DNA of 64,000 bases from Tatumella sp. JGM91 (GCF_018257575.1 NZ_JAERJP010000008.1:188-64187); one strand, 5' to 3'; positions 16,282-25,568 are shown, counted from the stretch's first letter. The notes: generated by a model not told the origin, from the letters alone. Translations and numbers: made by a program.

Positions 16282-17209
16282 CCCTCTCTATCGAAAGCAT
16301 ATTATCTCTATCAATGACCTCAGCCGTGAAGAGCTGGAGTTAGTGTTAGACACTGCCGCCCGGCTGAAAGCCTCACCGCAGCCGGAACTGCTGCAGCATA
16401 AAGTGATCGCCAGTTGTTTCTTCGAAGCCTCCACCCGTACCCGGTTATCGTTTGAAACTGCCATCCACCGGCTGGGAGCCTCAGTGGTTGGCTTTTCTGA
16501 CAGTGGTAATACCTCGCTGGGGAAAAAAGGCGAGACCCTGGCAGATACGATTTCAGTGATCAGTACCTATGTCGATGCCATCGTGATGCGACATCCGCAG
16601 GAAGGCGCGGCACGGCTGGCAACAGAATTCTCCGGTGATATACCGATCCTGAATGCCGGTGATGGTGCCAATCAGCACCCGACCCAGACGCTGCTGGACC
16701 TGTTTACCATCAGTGAGACCCAGCAACGGCTGGATAACCTGAATATCGCGATGGTCGGTGATTTAAAATATGGCCGGACCGTGCATTCACTGACCCAGGC
16801 ACTGGCTAAATTCAGCAATAACCGTTTCTTTTTTATCGCACCGGATGCGCTGGCAATGCCCGCTTATATCACCGATTTACTGGATGAAAAAGGGATTGTC
16901 TGGTCGCGCCATACCTCTATTGAAGAGGTGATGCCGCAGACAGATATTTTATATATGACACGGGTACAGAAAGAGCGCCTCGACCCGTCAGAATACGCCA
17001 ACGTCAAAGCACAGTTCGTGTTAAGGGCCGCCGATTTAGCCGGTGCCCGTGATAGCATGAAAGTATTACACCCCCTGCCACGGGTCGATGAAATTGATAC
17101 GGATGTCGACAGTACCCCCCACGCCTGGTATTTCCGTCAGGCCGGAAACGGGATTTATGCCCGCCAGGCATTACTGGCGCTGGTATTAAACGAACAACTG
17201 ACGGCATAA
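16274..17209 (+). CDS. pyrB: Aspartate carbamoyltransferase catalytic subunit
   Basis: The 311-residue protein is the same length as E. coli PyrB. It makes carbamoyl aspartate from aspartate and carbamoyl phosphate, the first committed step of pyrimidine synthesis. Carbamoyl-phosphate loop STRTR (53-57), [18 protein letters not shown] (about 128-145), and the 240s-type end HPLPRVDEI (about 265) are present. The reading frame is open for 37 codons upstream, but [10 protein letters not shown] is the conserved start and lies just after the attenuator. It is co-transcribed with pyrI (15-bp gap). Confidence 0.96.
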   Translation: MANPLYRKHIISINDLSREELELVLDTAARLKASPQPELLQHKVIASCFFEASTRTRLSFETAIHRLGASVVGFSDSGNTSLGKKGETLADTISVISTYVDAIVMRHPQEGAARLATEFSGDIPILNAGDGANQHPTQTLLDLFTISETQQRLDNLNIAMVGDLKYGRTVHSLTQALAKFSNNRFFFIAPDALAMPAYITDLLDEKGIVWSRHTSIEEVMPQTDILYMTRVQKERLDPSEYANVKAQFVLRAADLAGARDSMKVLHPLPRVDEIDTDVDSTPHAWYFRQAGNGIYARQALLALVLNEQLTA

Positions 17210-17224
17210 CGGGGAGAGATAATC

Positions 17225-17689
17225 ATGACTCAGGATACTAAATTACAGGTAGAAGCGATTAAATGCGGTACGGTTATCGACCATATTCCGGCCCGTGTCG
17301 GCTTCCGTCTGCTGTCGCTATTCCGGCTGACCGAAACAGACCAGCGCATTACTATCGGGCTGAATCTGCCTTCCGGTGAAATGCAGCGTAAGGATTTGAT
17401 CAAAATTGAGAATACCTTTCTTACGGATGATCAGATTAATCAGCTGGCAATTTATGCCCCCCATGCCACCGTTAACCGGATTGATAACTATGATGTGGTG
17501 GCCAAGAGTATCCCGGCAATGCCGGAACGAATTGAACGGGTGCTGACCTGCCCCAATAGTAATTGCATCAGCCATAATGAGCCGGTTCACTCGGTATTTA
17601 CGGTACGCCAGCGTGCCGGAGATATCTCACTGAGATGCAAATACTGTGAAAAAGAATTTGCACATCATGTTGTTATAGGACACTGGTAA
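17225..17689 (+). CDS. pyrI: Aspartate carbamoyltransferase regulatory subunit
   Basis: The 154-residue subunit binds CTP/ATP in its N-terminal domain (about 1-100, [18 protein letters not shown]) and structural zinc in its C-terminal domain through CPNSNC (about 110-115) and CKYC (about 138-141). Together with PyrB it forms the allosteric dodecamer. Its RBS GGGGAGA is 6-7 bp before the ATG. The gene order pyrL-pyrB-pyrI-ridA is as in E. coli. Confidence 0.96.
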   Translation: MTQDTKLQVEAIKCGTVIDHIPARVGFRLLSLFRLTETDQRITIGLNLPSGEMQRKDLIKIENTFLTDDQINQLAIYAPHATVNRIDNYDVVAKSIPAMPERIERVLTCPNSNCISHNEPVHSVFTVRQRAGDISLRCKYCEKEFAHHVVIGHW

Positions 17690-17725
17690 TCAACACCGGC
17701 GCTTCTATAATGGGAAAACATCTGG

Positions 17726-17747
17726 CAGAAGGCGCCACCGCCTTCTG
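17726..17747 (+). terminator. Hairpin between pyrI and ridA
   Basis: CAGAAGGCG, loop CCAC, CGCCTTCTG. No T-run. Probably partial termination or mRNA protection, leaving ridA partly coupled to pyrBI. Confidence 0.5.
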
Positions 17748-17768
17748 AATTATCATTAAGGGGAATTT

Positions 17769-18155
17769 ATGTCTCGCGTCATCAGTACCGAAAAAGCACC
17801 TGCCGCTATCGGCCCTTATGTACAGGCTGTCGATCTCGGGAATATGGTTATCACTTCCGGCCAGATCCCTGTGGACCCGAAAACCGGTGAAGTTGCAGAT
17901 GATGTTGCAGCGCAGACCCGTCAGTCACTGGCAAATGTGCAGGCAATCATTGAGCAGGCCGGCCTGAGTGTCGGTGATATTGTAAAAACAACGGTTTTTG
18001 TGAAAGACCTGAATGACTTTGCCACGGTCAATGCGACTTACGAAGCTTTTTTTACTGAAAATAACGCCGGTTTCCCTGCTCGCTCCTGCGTTGAAGTCGC
18101 CCGGCTGCCGAAAGACGTAAAAATTGAGATTGAAGCAATCGCTGTACGCCGCTAA
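17769..18155 (+). CDS. ridA: Reactive intermediate (2-iminobutanoate/2-iminopropanoate) deaminase
   Basis: The 128-residue YjgF/Rid protein hydrolyses reactive imines or enamines made by PLP enzymes such as threonine dehydratase. It forms a trimer with sites at subunit interfaces. Conserved features are IGPYVQAV near the N-terminus, SGQIPVDPKTGEV (about 31-43) and the arginine of FPARSCVEVARLPKDVKIEIEAIA (about 101-124). AAGGGGA precedes the start. Same location as in E. coli. Confidence 0.96.
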   Translation: MSRVISTEKAPAAIGPYVQAVDLGNMVITSGQIPVDPKTGEVADDVAAQTRQSLANVQAIIEQAGLSVGDIVKTTVFVKDLNDFATVNATYEAFFTENNAGFPARSCVEVARLPKDVKIEIEAIAVRR

Positions 18156-18164
18156 TCAGTCTGT

Positions 18165-18190
18165 CTGTTCCCGGAACATTCCGGGAACAG
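18165..18190 (+). terminator. ridA 3' hairpin
   Basis: Perfect 12-bp stem CTGTTCCCGGAA / TTCCGGGAACAG with a 2-nt (effectively 4-nt) loop, 9 bp after ridA. The following TATCGTTT is a poor T-run, so termination may be partial. Confidence 0.65.
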
Positions 18191-18246
18191 TATCGTTTCA
18201 GATACTGCCCGTGTCATTTTTCCACGATAGCCTCCTCTCCGCTTCT

Positions 18247-18260
18247 TTGTTTTTAATCAA
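18247..18260. promoter_or_regulatory. FNR site of nrdDG
   Basis: TTGTTTTTAATCAA matches TTGAT-N4-ATCAA at 9 of 10 fixed positions. FNR activation of nrdDG is known in E. coli. Confidence 0.65.
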
Positions 18261-18287
18261 ACTCTCTGCAACTATTTCGCTTAATTC

Positions 18288-18330
18288 ACTACATATTGTG
18301 TTTTAAAATCACCAAAACACAATATACAGG
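18288..18330. promoter_or_regulatory. Pair of NrdR boxes upstream of nrdD
   Basis: Box 1 ACTACATATTGTGT (18288-18301) and box 2 ACACAATATACAGG (18317-18330) resemble the NrdR consensus ACACWATATATWGTGT in opposite halves. Their centres are 29 bp apart (about three helical turns), the usual spacing. Box 2 ends 8 bp before the nrdD ATG, so NrdR binding would block transcription. Confidence 0.75.
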
Positions 18331-18338
18331 AAATAATC

Positions 18339-20471
18339 ATGGATCATCTGGTGATTAAACGGGATGGCTGCAAGGTCGCTTTCTGCCGCCAGCGCATTAT
18401 GCATGCCATTACTGCGGCAGCTGAAGCTGCGGGGGTCACAGATAAAAATTATTGTGAAGCCATGACCACCGTTATCTGTACCGAATTACAGCGACAGCCT
18501 GTACTGGATATCAGCCTGATACAACAGACGGTCGAAAACAAATTAATGGCAGGCCGTTTTCCGGAAGTCGCCCGTTGTTATATTGAATATCGCCATGATC
18601 GCGACAAAATACGCGAACAGCACAGCCGTTTACACCAGGAAATTCAGGGGTTGGTGGAACAAACCAATGCCGCTCTGCTGAATGAGAACGCCAACAAAGA
18701 CAGTAAAGTGATCCCTACACAGCGCGACTTACTGGCAGGGATTGTGGCTAAACATTACGCACGACAGCATATTTTACCGCCGGCGGTGATGCAGGCGCAT
18801 GATCGCGGCGAGATCCATTACCACGATCTCGATTATGCCCCTTTCTTTCCGATGTTTAACTGTATGCTGATTGATTTACAGGGCATGCTGACCCACGGGT
18901 TTAAAATGGGTAACGCTGAAATTACTCCGCCAAAATCTATAGCCACCGCAACCGCAGTCACCGCCCAGATTATCGCGCAGGTCGCCAGCCATATTTATGG
19001 CGGTACAACGATTAACCGTATTGATGAAGTACTGGCCCCGTTCGTTGATGCCAGCCTGCAACGCCATCGGGAGATTGCCCGTGAATGGCAGATTAAGGAT
19101 GTGGAAGGCTATGCGGATGCACGTACCCGTAAAGAGTGTTTCGATGCTTTTCAGTCGCTGGAGTATGAGGTAAATACCCTGCATACCGCTAATGGCCAGA
19201 CCCCTTTTGTCACCTTTGGCTTCGGGCTGGGAACGTCACGTGCTTCACGGCTGATTCAGATCTCTGTCCTGAAAAACCGCCTTGCCGGACTGGGAAAAAA
19301 CCGTAAAACGGCCGTATTTCCGAAGCTGGTGTTTGCTATCCGCGAGGGAGTAAACCGCCGTCCCGAAGACATTAATTATGATATCAAGCAACTGGCACTG
19401 GAATGTGCCAGCCAGCGGATGTATCCGGATATTCTGAATTATGATCAGGTCGTAAAAGTGACCGGGTCGTTTAAAACCCCGATGGGCTGTCGCAGTTTCC
19501 TCGGCGTATATGAAGAAGATGGCCGGCAGATCCATGAAGGACGTAATAATATCGGGGTGGTCAGCCTGAATTTACCCCGTATAGCCCTGCAAGCCGGCGG
19601 TGATGAAACCCGTTTCTGGTCATTGCTGGAACAGCGGCTGGATACGGCGAAACAGGCACTGATGAGCCGAATCAGCCGTCTGGAAAATACCTGTGCCAGG
19701 GTTGCCCCCATACTCTATATGGAAGGTGCCTGCGGGGTACGTTTGCAGGCCGATGAAAAAGTCGGCAAAATTTTCCGTAACGGCCGGGCATCCGTGTCTC
19801 TGGGATATATCGGCCTGCATGAAACCATCAATGCCCTGACAGGTAACCGGCAGCACCTGTTTGATTCGGCGGAATTGCAGGAAAAAGCGCTGGCGATTGT
19901 CACCCGGCTGCGGCAGGCAACAGATCAGTGGAAAACCGAAACTGGCTATGGGTTCAGTCTGTACAGTACTCCCAGTGAAAACCTGTGTGACCGTTTCTGC
20001 CGGCTGGATGCTGCAGAGTTCGGGCTTGTCGCCGGAGTAACCGATAAAGGCTATTACACCAACAGCTTCCACCTGGATGTCGAAAAAGCCGCTAACCCCT
20101 ACGATAAGATTGATTTTGAAGCGCCTTATCCGCAAATCGCTAATGGCGGTTTTATTTGCTACGGCGAGTACCCGAATCTGCAACATAATCTGAAAGCTCT
20201 CGAAGATGTCTGGGATTACAGCTATTCACGTATTCCTTACTATGGCACCAATACGCCCATTGATGAATGTTATAACTGTGGCTTTAAAGGTGAATTCAGT
20301 TGTACCAGTAAGGGATTTACCTGTCCGCAGTGCGGAAATCATGATCCGGCCCGGGTGTCAGTCACCAGGCGGGTATGCGGCTATCTTGGCAGCCCCGATG
20401 CCAGACCTTTCAACGCCGGTAAGCAGGAAGAAGTAACGCGTCGCGTAAAACATATGCCGAACGGTATATAA
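18339..20471 (+). CDS. nrdD: Anaerobic ribonucleoside-triphosphate reductase (class III)
   Basis: The 710-residue enzyme reduces NTPs to dNTPs without oxygen, using a glycyl radical. The N-terminal ATP-cone (about 1-95) begins VIKRDGCKVAF. Catalytic cysteines lie in the barrel (for example MFNCML and METPMGCRSFLG-like KTPMGCRSFLG). The C-terminal zinc site has CYNCG (about 644) and CPQCG (about 662), and the radical Gly681 lies in RVCGYLG. It is about two residues shorter than E. coli NrdD. nrdG follows 10 bp later. Control by FNR and NrdR is suggested by sites upstream. Confidence 0.96.
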   Translation: MDHLVIKRDGCKVAFCRQRIMHAITAAAEAAGVTDKNYCEAMTTVICTELQRQPVLDISLIQQTVENKLMAGRFPEVARCYIEYRHDRDKIREQHSRLHQEIQGLVEQTNAALLNENANKDSKVIPTQRDLLAGIVAKHYARQHILPPAVMQAHDRGEIHYHDLDYAPFFPMFNCMLIDLQGMLTHGFKMGNAEITPPKSIATATAVTAQIIAQVASHIYGGTTINRIDEVLAPFVDASLQRHREIAREWQIKDVEGYADARTRKECFDAFQSLEYEVNTLHTANGQTPFVTFGFGLGTSRASRLIQISVLKNRLAGLGKNRKTAVFPKLVFAIREGVNRRPEDINYDIKQLALECASQRMYPDILNYDQVVKVTGSFKTPMGCRSFLGVYEEDGRQIHEGRNNIGVVSLNLPRIALQAGGDETRFWSLLEQRLDTAKQALMSRISRLENTCARVAPILYMEGACGVRLQADEKVGKIFRNGRASVSLGYIGLHETINALTGNRQHLFDSAELQEKALAIVTRLRQATDQWKTETGYGFSLYSTPSENLCDRFCRLDAAEFGLVAGVTDKGYYTNSFHLDVEKAANPYDKIDFEAPYPQIANGGFICYGEYPNLQHNLKALEDVWDYSYSRIPYYGTNTPIDECYNCGFKGEFSCTSKGFTCPQCGNHDPARVSVTRRVCGYLGSPDARPFNAGKQEEVTRRVKHMPNGI

Positions 20472-20481
20472 GGCCCGGTAT

Positions 20482-20946
20482 ATGAATTACCACCGCTATT
20501 ATCCTCTGGACGTGGTAAACGGTCCGGGTACCCGCTGTACGTTGTTTGTCTCCGGTTGTGAACATCACTGCCGGGGATGCTACAACCAGTCAACCTGGCG
20601 GCCGGACTCAGGGTATCCGTTCACTCCGGACCTGGAAGATCAGATTATCACCGACCTTAACGACAGCCGCATTCCCCGCCAGGGACTATCATTGTCTGGC
20701 GGAGATCCACTGTATCCGGCCAATATCAGCACAATATTACGGTTGGTCAGCCGGATAAATGCTGAGTGTCCCGGCAAAGATATCTGGCTGTGGAGCGGTT
20801 ACCGCTTTCAGTGGCTCACCAATGAACAGCGCAAAATAGTGGCTCGTATTAATGTACTGATCGACGGTAAATTTATCGATAGCCAGAAAGATCTGACCCT
20901 GAAATGGCGCGGTAGCAGAAATCAGCGTATCTGGTATCTGCGCTGA
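20482..20946 (+). CDS. nrdG: Anaerobic ribonucleotide reductase-activating protein (radical SAM)
   Basis: The 154-residue radical-SAM activase generates the glycyl radical on NrdD, using S-adenosylmethionine and a [4Fe-4S] cluster held by CEHHCRGC (about 26-33). It also has LSLSGGDPLYP (about 69-79), the GGE-type SAM-binding motif. The length is that of E. coli NrdG. It is co-transcribed with nrdD (10-bp gap, GGCCCGGT before the ATG as a weak RBS). Confidence 0.95.
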   Translation: MNYHRYYPLDVVNGPGTRCTLFVSGCEHHCRGCYNQSTWRPDSGYPFTPDLEDQIITDLNDSRIPRQGLSLSGGDPLYPANISTILRLVSRINAECPGKDIWLWSGYRFQWLTNEQRKIVARINVLIDGKFIDSQKDLTLKWRGSRNQRIWYLR

Positions 20947-20995
20947 GCCCTGACCCGACAAGACTGCATCATCAGGACTCAGAACAGCATTGCTG

Positions 20996-22201
20996 TCACT
21001 CGCGGGCCTGCTGCGCATTGGCAGTCTGTTTTTTAGATCCGGACCTGGAATTCAGGTAATTTCCGCAGGGAATTTCCACAAATTTATACAGGATCCAGCC
21101 CAGGAGCACACTGACGACTGCCGCGAATACCAGTATCAAAATCCCGTCAGGGAGATTAAATTTCTCGCCCCCTGCCCAGCGTTTCAGCAGGATTAAGATA
21201 GTGAAATGGATCATATAGAAGCCGAAAGAAATATTACCCAGCCACTGCATTACCGGTAAATTCAGGAATGATTTTTTTCCCCGGATATCACCGACAGTCA
21301 GAGATCCCAGCAGGAAAACCAGCGGATATAACGTAATCAGGTTATAACTGAACTGAAAAGGTAAATTCACATCAATAATGTAGCTGGCGGCCACCAGCAG
21401 AGTACTGGTAACAGTACTGATGCGGATAAAGTAACCTTCGAGAATAATACGGGAAAGTACCAGCCCGATAACGAATTCAAATACCCTGGTCAGCGGGAAA
21501 GTGTAAGACAGCCACCACTCGATTTCACCGACTTTAAAAGGCCAGCCGGGCAGCGGTGTTTCATGACGGGTCGCATAGAAAATAATGACCTGACTGATGA
21601 TCATGCCGAGATAGCAGATAAAGATGGTGGTCCACAGTTTATCTGCGGGGAGGGCTTTCACCCAGCGGAAAACAAAAGGAAAAATAATATAAAACAAAAT
21701 GATAGCGCATAAAAACCAGCTGGGTGTATTCCCGCCAATATAATTCTCTGCCCGCGGGATCCAGCTCTGAACCAGAAATAAGTTAGGTAACCAGATATCC
21801 GGCCGCCGGAAACTGATCACCCCGGTCGCGACCACAATCACCATAACCACCACATTTACCGGGTAGATCTTTGCAAAGCGACGTTTATAAAAGCGCAGCG
21901 GGTGATCGACCGGGCGGGACGACCATCCCATCACAAAACCGCTCAGGATAAAGAACATAGATACACTGACCCAGCCGCTTTTACTGAAGATCACGTAATA
22001 CCAGTGACTGACCTGAGGATCAGAAAACGGTGCCAGAATCGGACCCAGGGTCGAGTGAAACAGAAACACACTGATCGCCGCGATAAAGCGAATGCCGTTC
22101 AGCGAGGTCAGATTAGGTAACATTCCTTTCTCATTACGCCGGACAATATGGTGCGCCGTCGGCGACCAGGACTGAGGTTCTGAAGCTTTACTGTTTTGCA
22201 T
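20996..22201 (-). CDS. Acyltransferase-3 family membrane protein
   Basis: The 401-residue polytopic protein has about 10 hydrophobic segments and the acyltransferase-3 N-terminal signature NLTSLNGIRFIAAISVFLFHS, with its catalytic-type histidine. FFILSGFVMGWSS, FYKRRFAKIYP and the end FGFYMIHFTILILLK are also typical. Such enzymes O-acetylate (or succinylate) surface polysaccharides or lipids such as O-antigen. No glycosyltransferase neighbour identifies the acceptor. I place the start at 22201 (GGGGGAG three bases upstream) instead of the in-frame ATG at 22240, which has no RBS. It is convergent with nrdG and sits alone at a synteny junction, so it may be a lineage-specific insertion. Confidence 0.85.
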   Translation of the reverse strand: MQNSKASEPQSWSPTAHHIVRRNEKGMLPNLTSLNGIRFIAAISVFLFHSTLGPILAPFSDPQVSHWYYVIFSKSGWVSVSMFFILSGFVMGWSSRPVDHPLRFYKRRFAKIYPVNVVVMVIVVATGVISFRRPDIWLPNLFLVQSWIPRAENYIGGNTPSWFLCAIILFYIIFPFVFRWVKALPADKLWTTIFICYLGMIISQVIIFYATRHETPLPGWPFKVGEIEWWLSYTFPLTRVFEFVIGLVLSRIILEGYFIRISTVTSTLLVAASYIIDVNLPFQFSYNLITLYPLVFLLGSLTVGDIRGKKSFLNLPVMQWLGNISFGFYMIHFTILILLKRWAGGEKFNLPDGILILVFAAVVSVLLGWILYKFVEIPCGNYLNSRSGSKKQTANAQQARE

Positions 22202-22599
22202 AGACTCCCCCACTGAAAACAGATATACCGGACAACTCATTGATAAAAAATATTACACAATGAGAAAAAGTGACTGTATGACTGTATGCAGGTGAAATGC
22301 TCACAGAGCCTGGTTTCAGCTCCGGAAAAATGATTTATAAATAAAGTAAAGTTACCGATAATGTATTTACGATGAACACATCAGGCATTAACTAATAGAT
22401 AACATCAGAGATGATTGCAAAGGAAATTAATAAATAAAAGTTATCTTTATGAATAACCTGATTTTATTTATTGTGACTTTTTGTACATGGCAACAGATCA
22501 AGGAAGGAGAAGGGGAAGCGGCGCAGGCGCAGTATCCTGTACGCCAGAGGATCGCAAAGGGGCTGCCCGCCTCCCTGCGTCAGTACCGCCAAATAACAT
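22202..22599. other. 398-bp gene-free stretch at a synteny junction
   Basis: AT-rich on the left and GC-rich near 22510-22590. It must hold the acyltransferase promoter (reading left). Two ORFs at 22449-22661 and 22481-22666 run into yhbP antisense, have no RBS-conserved product and are rejected. A short direct repeat GACTGTATGACTGTATG (22271-22287) is the only structure I see. No terminator with a T-run follows yhbP. Confidence 0.5.
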
Positions 22600-23028
22600 T
22601 CAGGCCGAACGTGACCAGTGGATTTTTTTGCCAAAACCGAGTGTATTATCGGTCATTTTGAGTTGATCAGGACGGATTTCCCACAAAGGGGCTTTCATCG
22701 CTCTGGCAACCGGAAACTGCCGCTGGTAACAGGCGACTGCCTGCTGTAGCCGCTCACCCTGCGGTCGAAAAATTTCACCGGTGTACTGAATGCCTTTAAT
22801 TTTCATCACTGACTCTGTCGGGGTCGTCACGGTACCTGCCACCCGGTTGTTTTTCAACATCAGCTGACCATGACGGGTACTTTCTTCTGTCATCAGCCAG
22901 AAAGCTATTTCCTGTTCATCAAACACATAAAAGCAATTCGCAGCCCACAGGCTTTCACCGCTGCCGGTACACAGGGTCAGTACATGATGTTTTTTAAGGT
23001 AATTAATACAATGTGTTAAATCAAACAT
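22600..23028 (-). CDS. yhbP: YhbP (UPF0306) family protein
   Basis: The 142-residue protein corresponds to E. coli YhbP, of the FMN-binding split-barrel (pyridoxamine-5-phosphate-oxidase-like) fold: [50 protein letters not shown] and GIQYTGEI. The biochemical role is unproven. It starts the block that follows E. coli min 71 order in this window, divergent from yhbQ. Confidence 0.92.
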   Translation of the reverse strand: MFDLTHCINYLKKHHVLTLCTGSGESLWAANCFYVFDEQEIAFWLMTEESTRHGQLMLKNNRVAGTVTTPTESVMKIKGIQYTGEIFRPQGERLQQAVACYQRQFPVARAMKAPLWEIRPDQLKMTDNTLGFGKKIHWSRSA

Positions 23029-23114
23029 ATTCAGACCTTAGCCATTACCCAATGGCATCACGAGAAACTGCAGGCTACACTGCCTGCAAAAATCAGGACA
23101 GGAAAAAGATACTG

Positions 23115-23402
23115 ATGGAAAAGTGCTGGTCCCTTTATATGGTGCGTACCGCATCAGGTGCCTTATATACGGGCATCACTACAGATGTTGCACGGCGCTT
23201 TATGCGCCATCAGCAGGGTAACGGTGCTAAAGCTTTGCGCGGCAAAGGTCCGTTAAGCTTAGTGTTTCAATGCCCTGCCGGTGATCGTTCGCTGGCGTCA
23301 AAACTTGAATATCAGCTTAAGCAACGATCCCGCAGGGATAAACTGTTACTGGTCGCTCAGCAACCCGATAACCTGTTACTCTGGTTTAAAGATCATCCGT
23401 AA
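23115..23402 (+). CDS. yhbQ: GIY-YIG nuclease-superfamily protein YhbQ
   Basis: The 95-residue single-domain protein has the GIY-YIG signature in split form: [26 protein letters not shown] (about 7-32), then the conserved [13 protein letters not shown] and a Glu in [17 protein letters not shown]. coli YhbQ is about 100 residues; a DNA-nicking role has been proposed for the family. The frame is open upstream to 23013, but MEKCWSLYM is the conserved beginning and has AGGAAA upstream. Confidence 0.9.
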   Translation: MEKCWSLYMVRTASGALYTGITTDVARRFMRHQQGNGAKALRGKGPLSLVFQCPAGDRSLASKLEYQLKQRSRRDKLLLVAQQPDNLLLWFKDHP

Positions 23403-23890
23403 AAAGGCGCTGAGAATGTCAGTGTTCCGTGGCCCGTTTCTGTCGGACCATTTGCCAGCGGATAGATAAGCAGGGCCTGTTGCGTATGACCGGCCGGGCA
23501 CTGGTATTCCAAACCATCAGCGACAGTAAAACCGACCCGTGGCAGGCAGGCAGTCTGATTTTCGGCGATCACTGCACTGTAGCCAAACTCATTCAGGGTA
23601 TCCAGGGCTTCACAGACCAGTTTTTCATCCAGCCCCGCAGGCTGGTCACTGTTCACTGCCAGCGGATATAACACCACCCAGCCATGATCTTCACCGCCTG
23701 AAGTTACCGGACTGAACGCCGCATAACCCAGTACCTGCCCTTCATCATCTGTCGCAACCACACCCAGAGTAAGCAGCCCCTGTTCGCGCAGCATTCTGAC
23801 CCGTTTCGCTTCATGCTCTGAGCCAAAACAGTGTTTTAATAAACGGTCGATGCCTGGTGCATCAATACCAATCTCAGTCCGAATTAGCAT
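23393..23890 (-). CDS. yhbS: GNAT-family N-acetyltransferase YhbS
   Basis: The 165-residue GNAT protein begins [33 protein letters not shown] and has the acetyl-CoA region [35 protein letters not shown], where the usual P-loop is modified (QPAGLD). The end has [27 protein letters not shown]. The substrate is unknown. The start overlaps the ubiT stop by 7 bp, so it is translationally coupled to ubiT. Its end overlaps yhbQ by 10 bp tail-to-tail. Confidence 0.9.
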   Translation of the reverse strand: MLIRTEIGIDAPGIDRLLKHCFGSEHEAKRVRMLREQGLLTLGVVATDDEGQVLGYAAFSPVTSGGEDHGWVVLYPLAVNSDQPAGLDEKLVCEALDTLNEFGYSAVIAENQTACLPRVGFTVADGLEYQCPAGHTQQALLIYPLANGPTETGHGTLTFSAPFYG

Positions 23891-24408
23891 GAGTTCTCTT
23901 CGCGCACCGTAATAACGCTGGCGTCCTGTGTCATTCCTGCTTCTGTAAATGCAGCAAGATGCTGCAACCCGTTATATAATAACGCCGGCATTGCTTCGGG
24001 TTCGATAGCATCCATCAGGTTTTTTACCGCAAGCCCCAATTCTGTATCACCTTCCACAATCAGCCGGCGCTGGAAGAATAACATATCCGGGTCTTTACGA
24101 CCTGCCGCGAGTAAAATCAGATCATTAATTCCTGCCCGGAACCAGACATCCGCCACTGAATCATCAGTCACGATAATCCGCCCTGCCTCCAGAGTCATCA
24201 CCCATTTCCAGCGCAGATCACTGATATCAATACCCAGCCTGCGTTGTTGCAGAAAATCAATTTCACCGTCAGCAATCAATTGCTGGTACTGCCAGTTGAT
24301 CAGCTGTCGGAGACACATTTTTTTGCAGAACAACGGCACCCTGCCCAGAGGGGTGGCCAGTAATCCCGGCATCCTGTTAACCAGTTGATAATGTAAGCGC
24401 TGCAGCAT
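23884..24408 (-). CDS. ubiT: Anaerobic ubiquinone biosynthesis accessory factor UbiT (SCP2 domain)
   Basis: The 174-residue SCP2-domain protein (YhbT) binds lipid/isoprenoid intermediates in oxygen-independent ubiquinone synthesis together with UbiU and UbiV. The N-terminal MPGLLATPLGRVPLFCKKMCLRQLINWQY and the SCP2 core LRWKWVMTLEAGRIIV, ADVWFRAGINDLILLAAGRKDPDMLFFQRRLIVEGDTELGLAVKNLMDAI are evident. It is divergent from ubiU, with a 155-bp shared promoter region. Confidence 0.93.
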   Translation of the reverse strand: MLQRLHYQLVNRMPGLLATPLGRVPLFCKKMCLRQLINWQYQQLIADGEIDFLQQRRLGIDISDLRWKWVMTLEAGRIIVTDDSVADVWFRAGINDLILLAAGRKDPDMLFFQRRLIVEGDTELGLAVKNLMDAIEPEAMPALLYNGLQHLAAFTEAGMTQDASVITVREENSC

Positions 24409-24563
24409 GGTATCTTCCTTAATCTGACATCAGAACAAAAACGCCATTTTATCTGTAGATCCGGTGATCTTCGTGACTATCCGGTAATACTCTGCCCTGA
24501 ATCAACTTTCTGGCGGATAAATTTCCCTACACTTTCTTCCCTGTAAATTCTGTGGAGAGACGT

Positions 24564-25559
24564 ATGGAACTGTTATGTCCGGCAGGTAATCTTCCCGCCC
24601 TGAAAACTGCAGTGGAACAGGGGGCAGATGCAGTGTATGTCGGCCTGAAAGATGATACTAATGCACGGCATTTCACCGGGCTGAATTTTACCCCTGAACG
24701 TCTGGAACAGGCGGCAAAATATCTGCATCAGCACCAGAGAAAGTTGCATGTTGCTATCAATACCTTTGCTCATCCGGCCGGTTTTAACCGCTGGAAACAG
24801 GCGATTGATGTTGCAGTAAACAGTGGTGCTGATGCACTGATCCTCGCCGATCCGGCACTGCTGGAGTACGCTTCGTCACGTTATCCCCGGACGGAACGGC
24901 ATTTATCGGTTCAGGCTTCTGCGACGAATACAGAAGCGATACGTTTCTACCAGCGCGAATTTGCTGTCCATCGGGTGGTGCTGCCAAGGGTGCTGTCATT
25001 ACATCAGGTACGGCAACTGGCCCGGGAAACGACAGTGCCGCTGGAAGTATTTGCTTTCGGCAGCCTGTGCATTATGGCGGAGGGGCGCTGTTATCTGTCT
25101 TCCTGGATGACCGGTGAATCTCCGAATACGGCGGGAGCCTGTTCTCCGGCCAAATTTGTCCGCTGGCAGACCACAGGCCAGGGTATGGATTCGCGGCTGA
25201 ATAACGTGCTTATTGACCGTTTCCGGCTGGATGAAAACGCCGGTTACCCGACCCTGTGTAAAGGCCGCTACCTGGTCGACGGGCAGCGCTATCACGTCCT
25301 TGAAGAACCCACCAGCCTGAATACCCTGGCACTGCTGCCGGAACTGCAGCGGATGGGCATTGTTTCAGTGAAGATTGAAGGCCGGCAACGCAGCCCTGCG
25401 TATGTACGGCAGGTAACTTCAGTCTGGCGACAGGCAATTGATCATTGCCAGAATGCCGACGGTAACTTCGGGGTGGATCCGCGCTGGATGCAACAACTTG
25501 GTGAGCTGGCGGAAGGCACACAAACCACACTGGGTGCGCTGCACCGCCAATGGCAATAA
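24564..25559 (+). CDS. ubiU: O2-independent ubiquinone hydroxylation protein UbiU
   Basis: The 331-residue U32-peptidase-like iron-sulfur protein (YhbU) forms a heterodimer with UbiV and hydroxylates ubiquinone precursors using prephenate rather than oxygen. It has MELLCPAGNLPALKTAVEQGADAVYVG at the start and the [4Fe-4S] cysteines in SLCIMAEGRCYLSSW and TAGACSPAKF (about 165-195), plus a later Cys in GYPTLCKGRY (about 232). The reading frame opens at a GTG (24552), but that GTG is part of the GGAGAG RBS, so I use the ATG at 24564. ubiV follows after 9 bp. Confidence 0.94.
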   Translation: MELLCPAGNLPALKTAVEQGADAVYVGLKDDTNARHFTGLNFTPERLEQAAKYLHQHQRKLHVAINTFAHPAGFNRWKQAIDVAVNSGADALILADPALLEYASSRYPRTERHLSVQASATNTEAIRFYQREFAVHRVVLPRVLSLHQVRQLARETTVPLEVFAFGSLCIMAEGRCYLSSWMTGESPNTAGACSPAKFVRWQTTGQGMDSRLNNVLIDRFRLDENAGYPTLCKGRYLVDGQRYHVLEEPTSLNTLALLPELQRMGIVSVKIEGRQRSPAYVRQVTSVWRQAIDHCQNADGNFGVDPRWMQQLGELAEGTQTTLGALHRQWQ

Positions 25560-25568
25560 GGATAGCCG

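Noticed and set aside
22449-22666. Two overlapping plus-strand frames beside yhbP
   Set aside because: They end inside yhbP antisense, have no conserved sequence and differ only by frame.
24409-24563. FNR site between ubiT and ubiU
   Set aside because: Only half-sites with wrong spacing (TTAAT-N5-ATCAG); not enough to annotate despite the anaerobic role of the genes.
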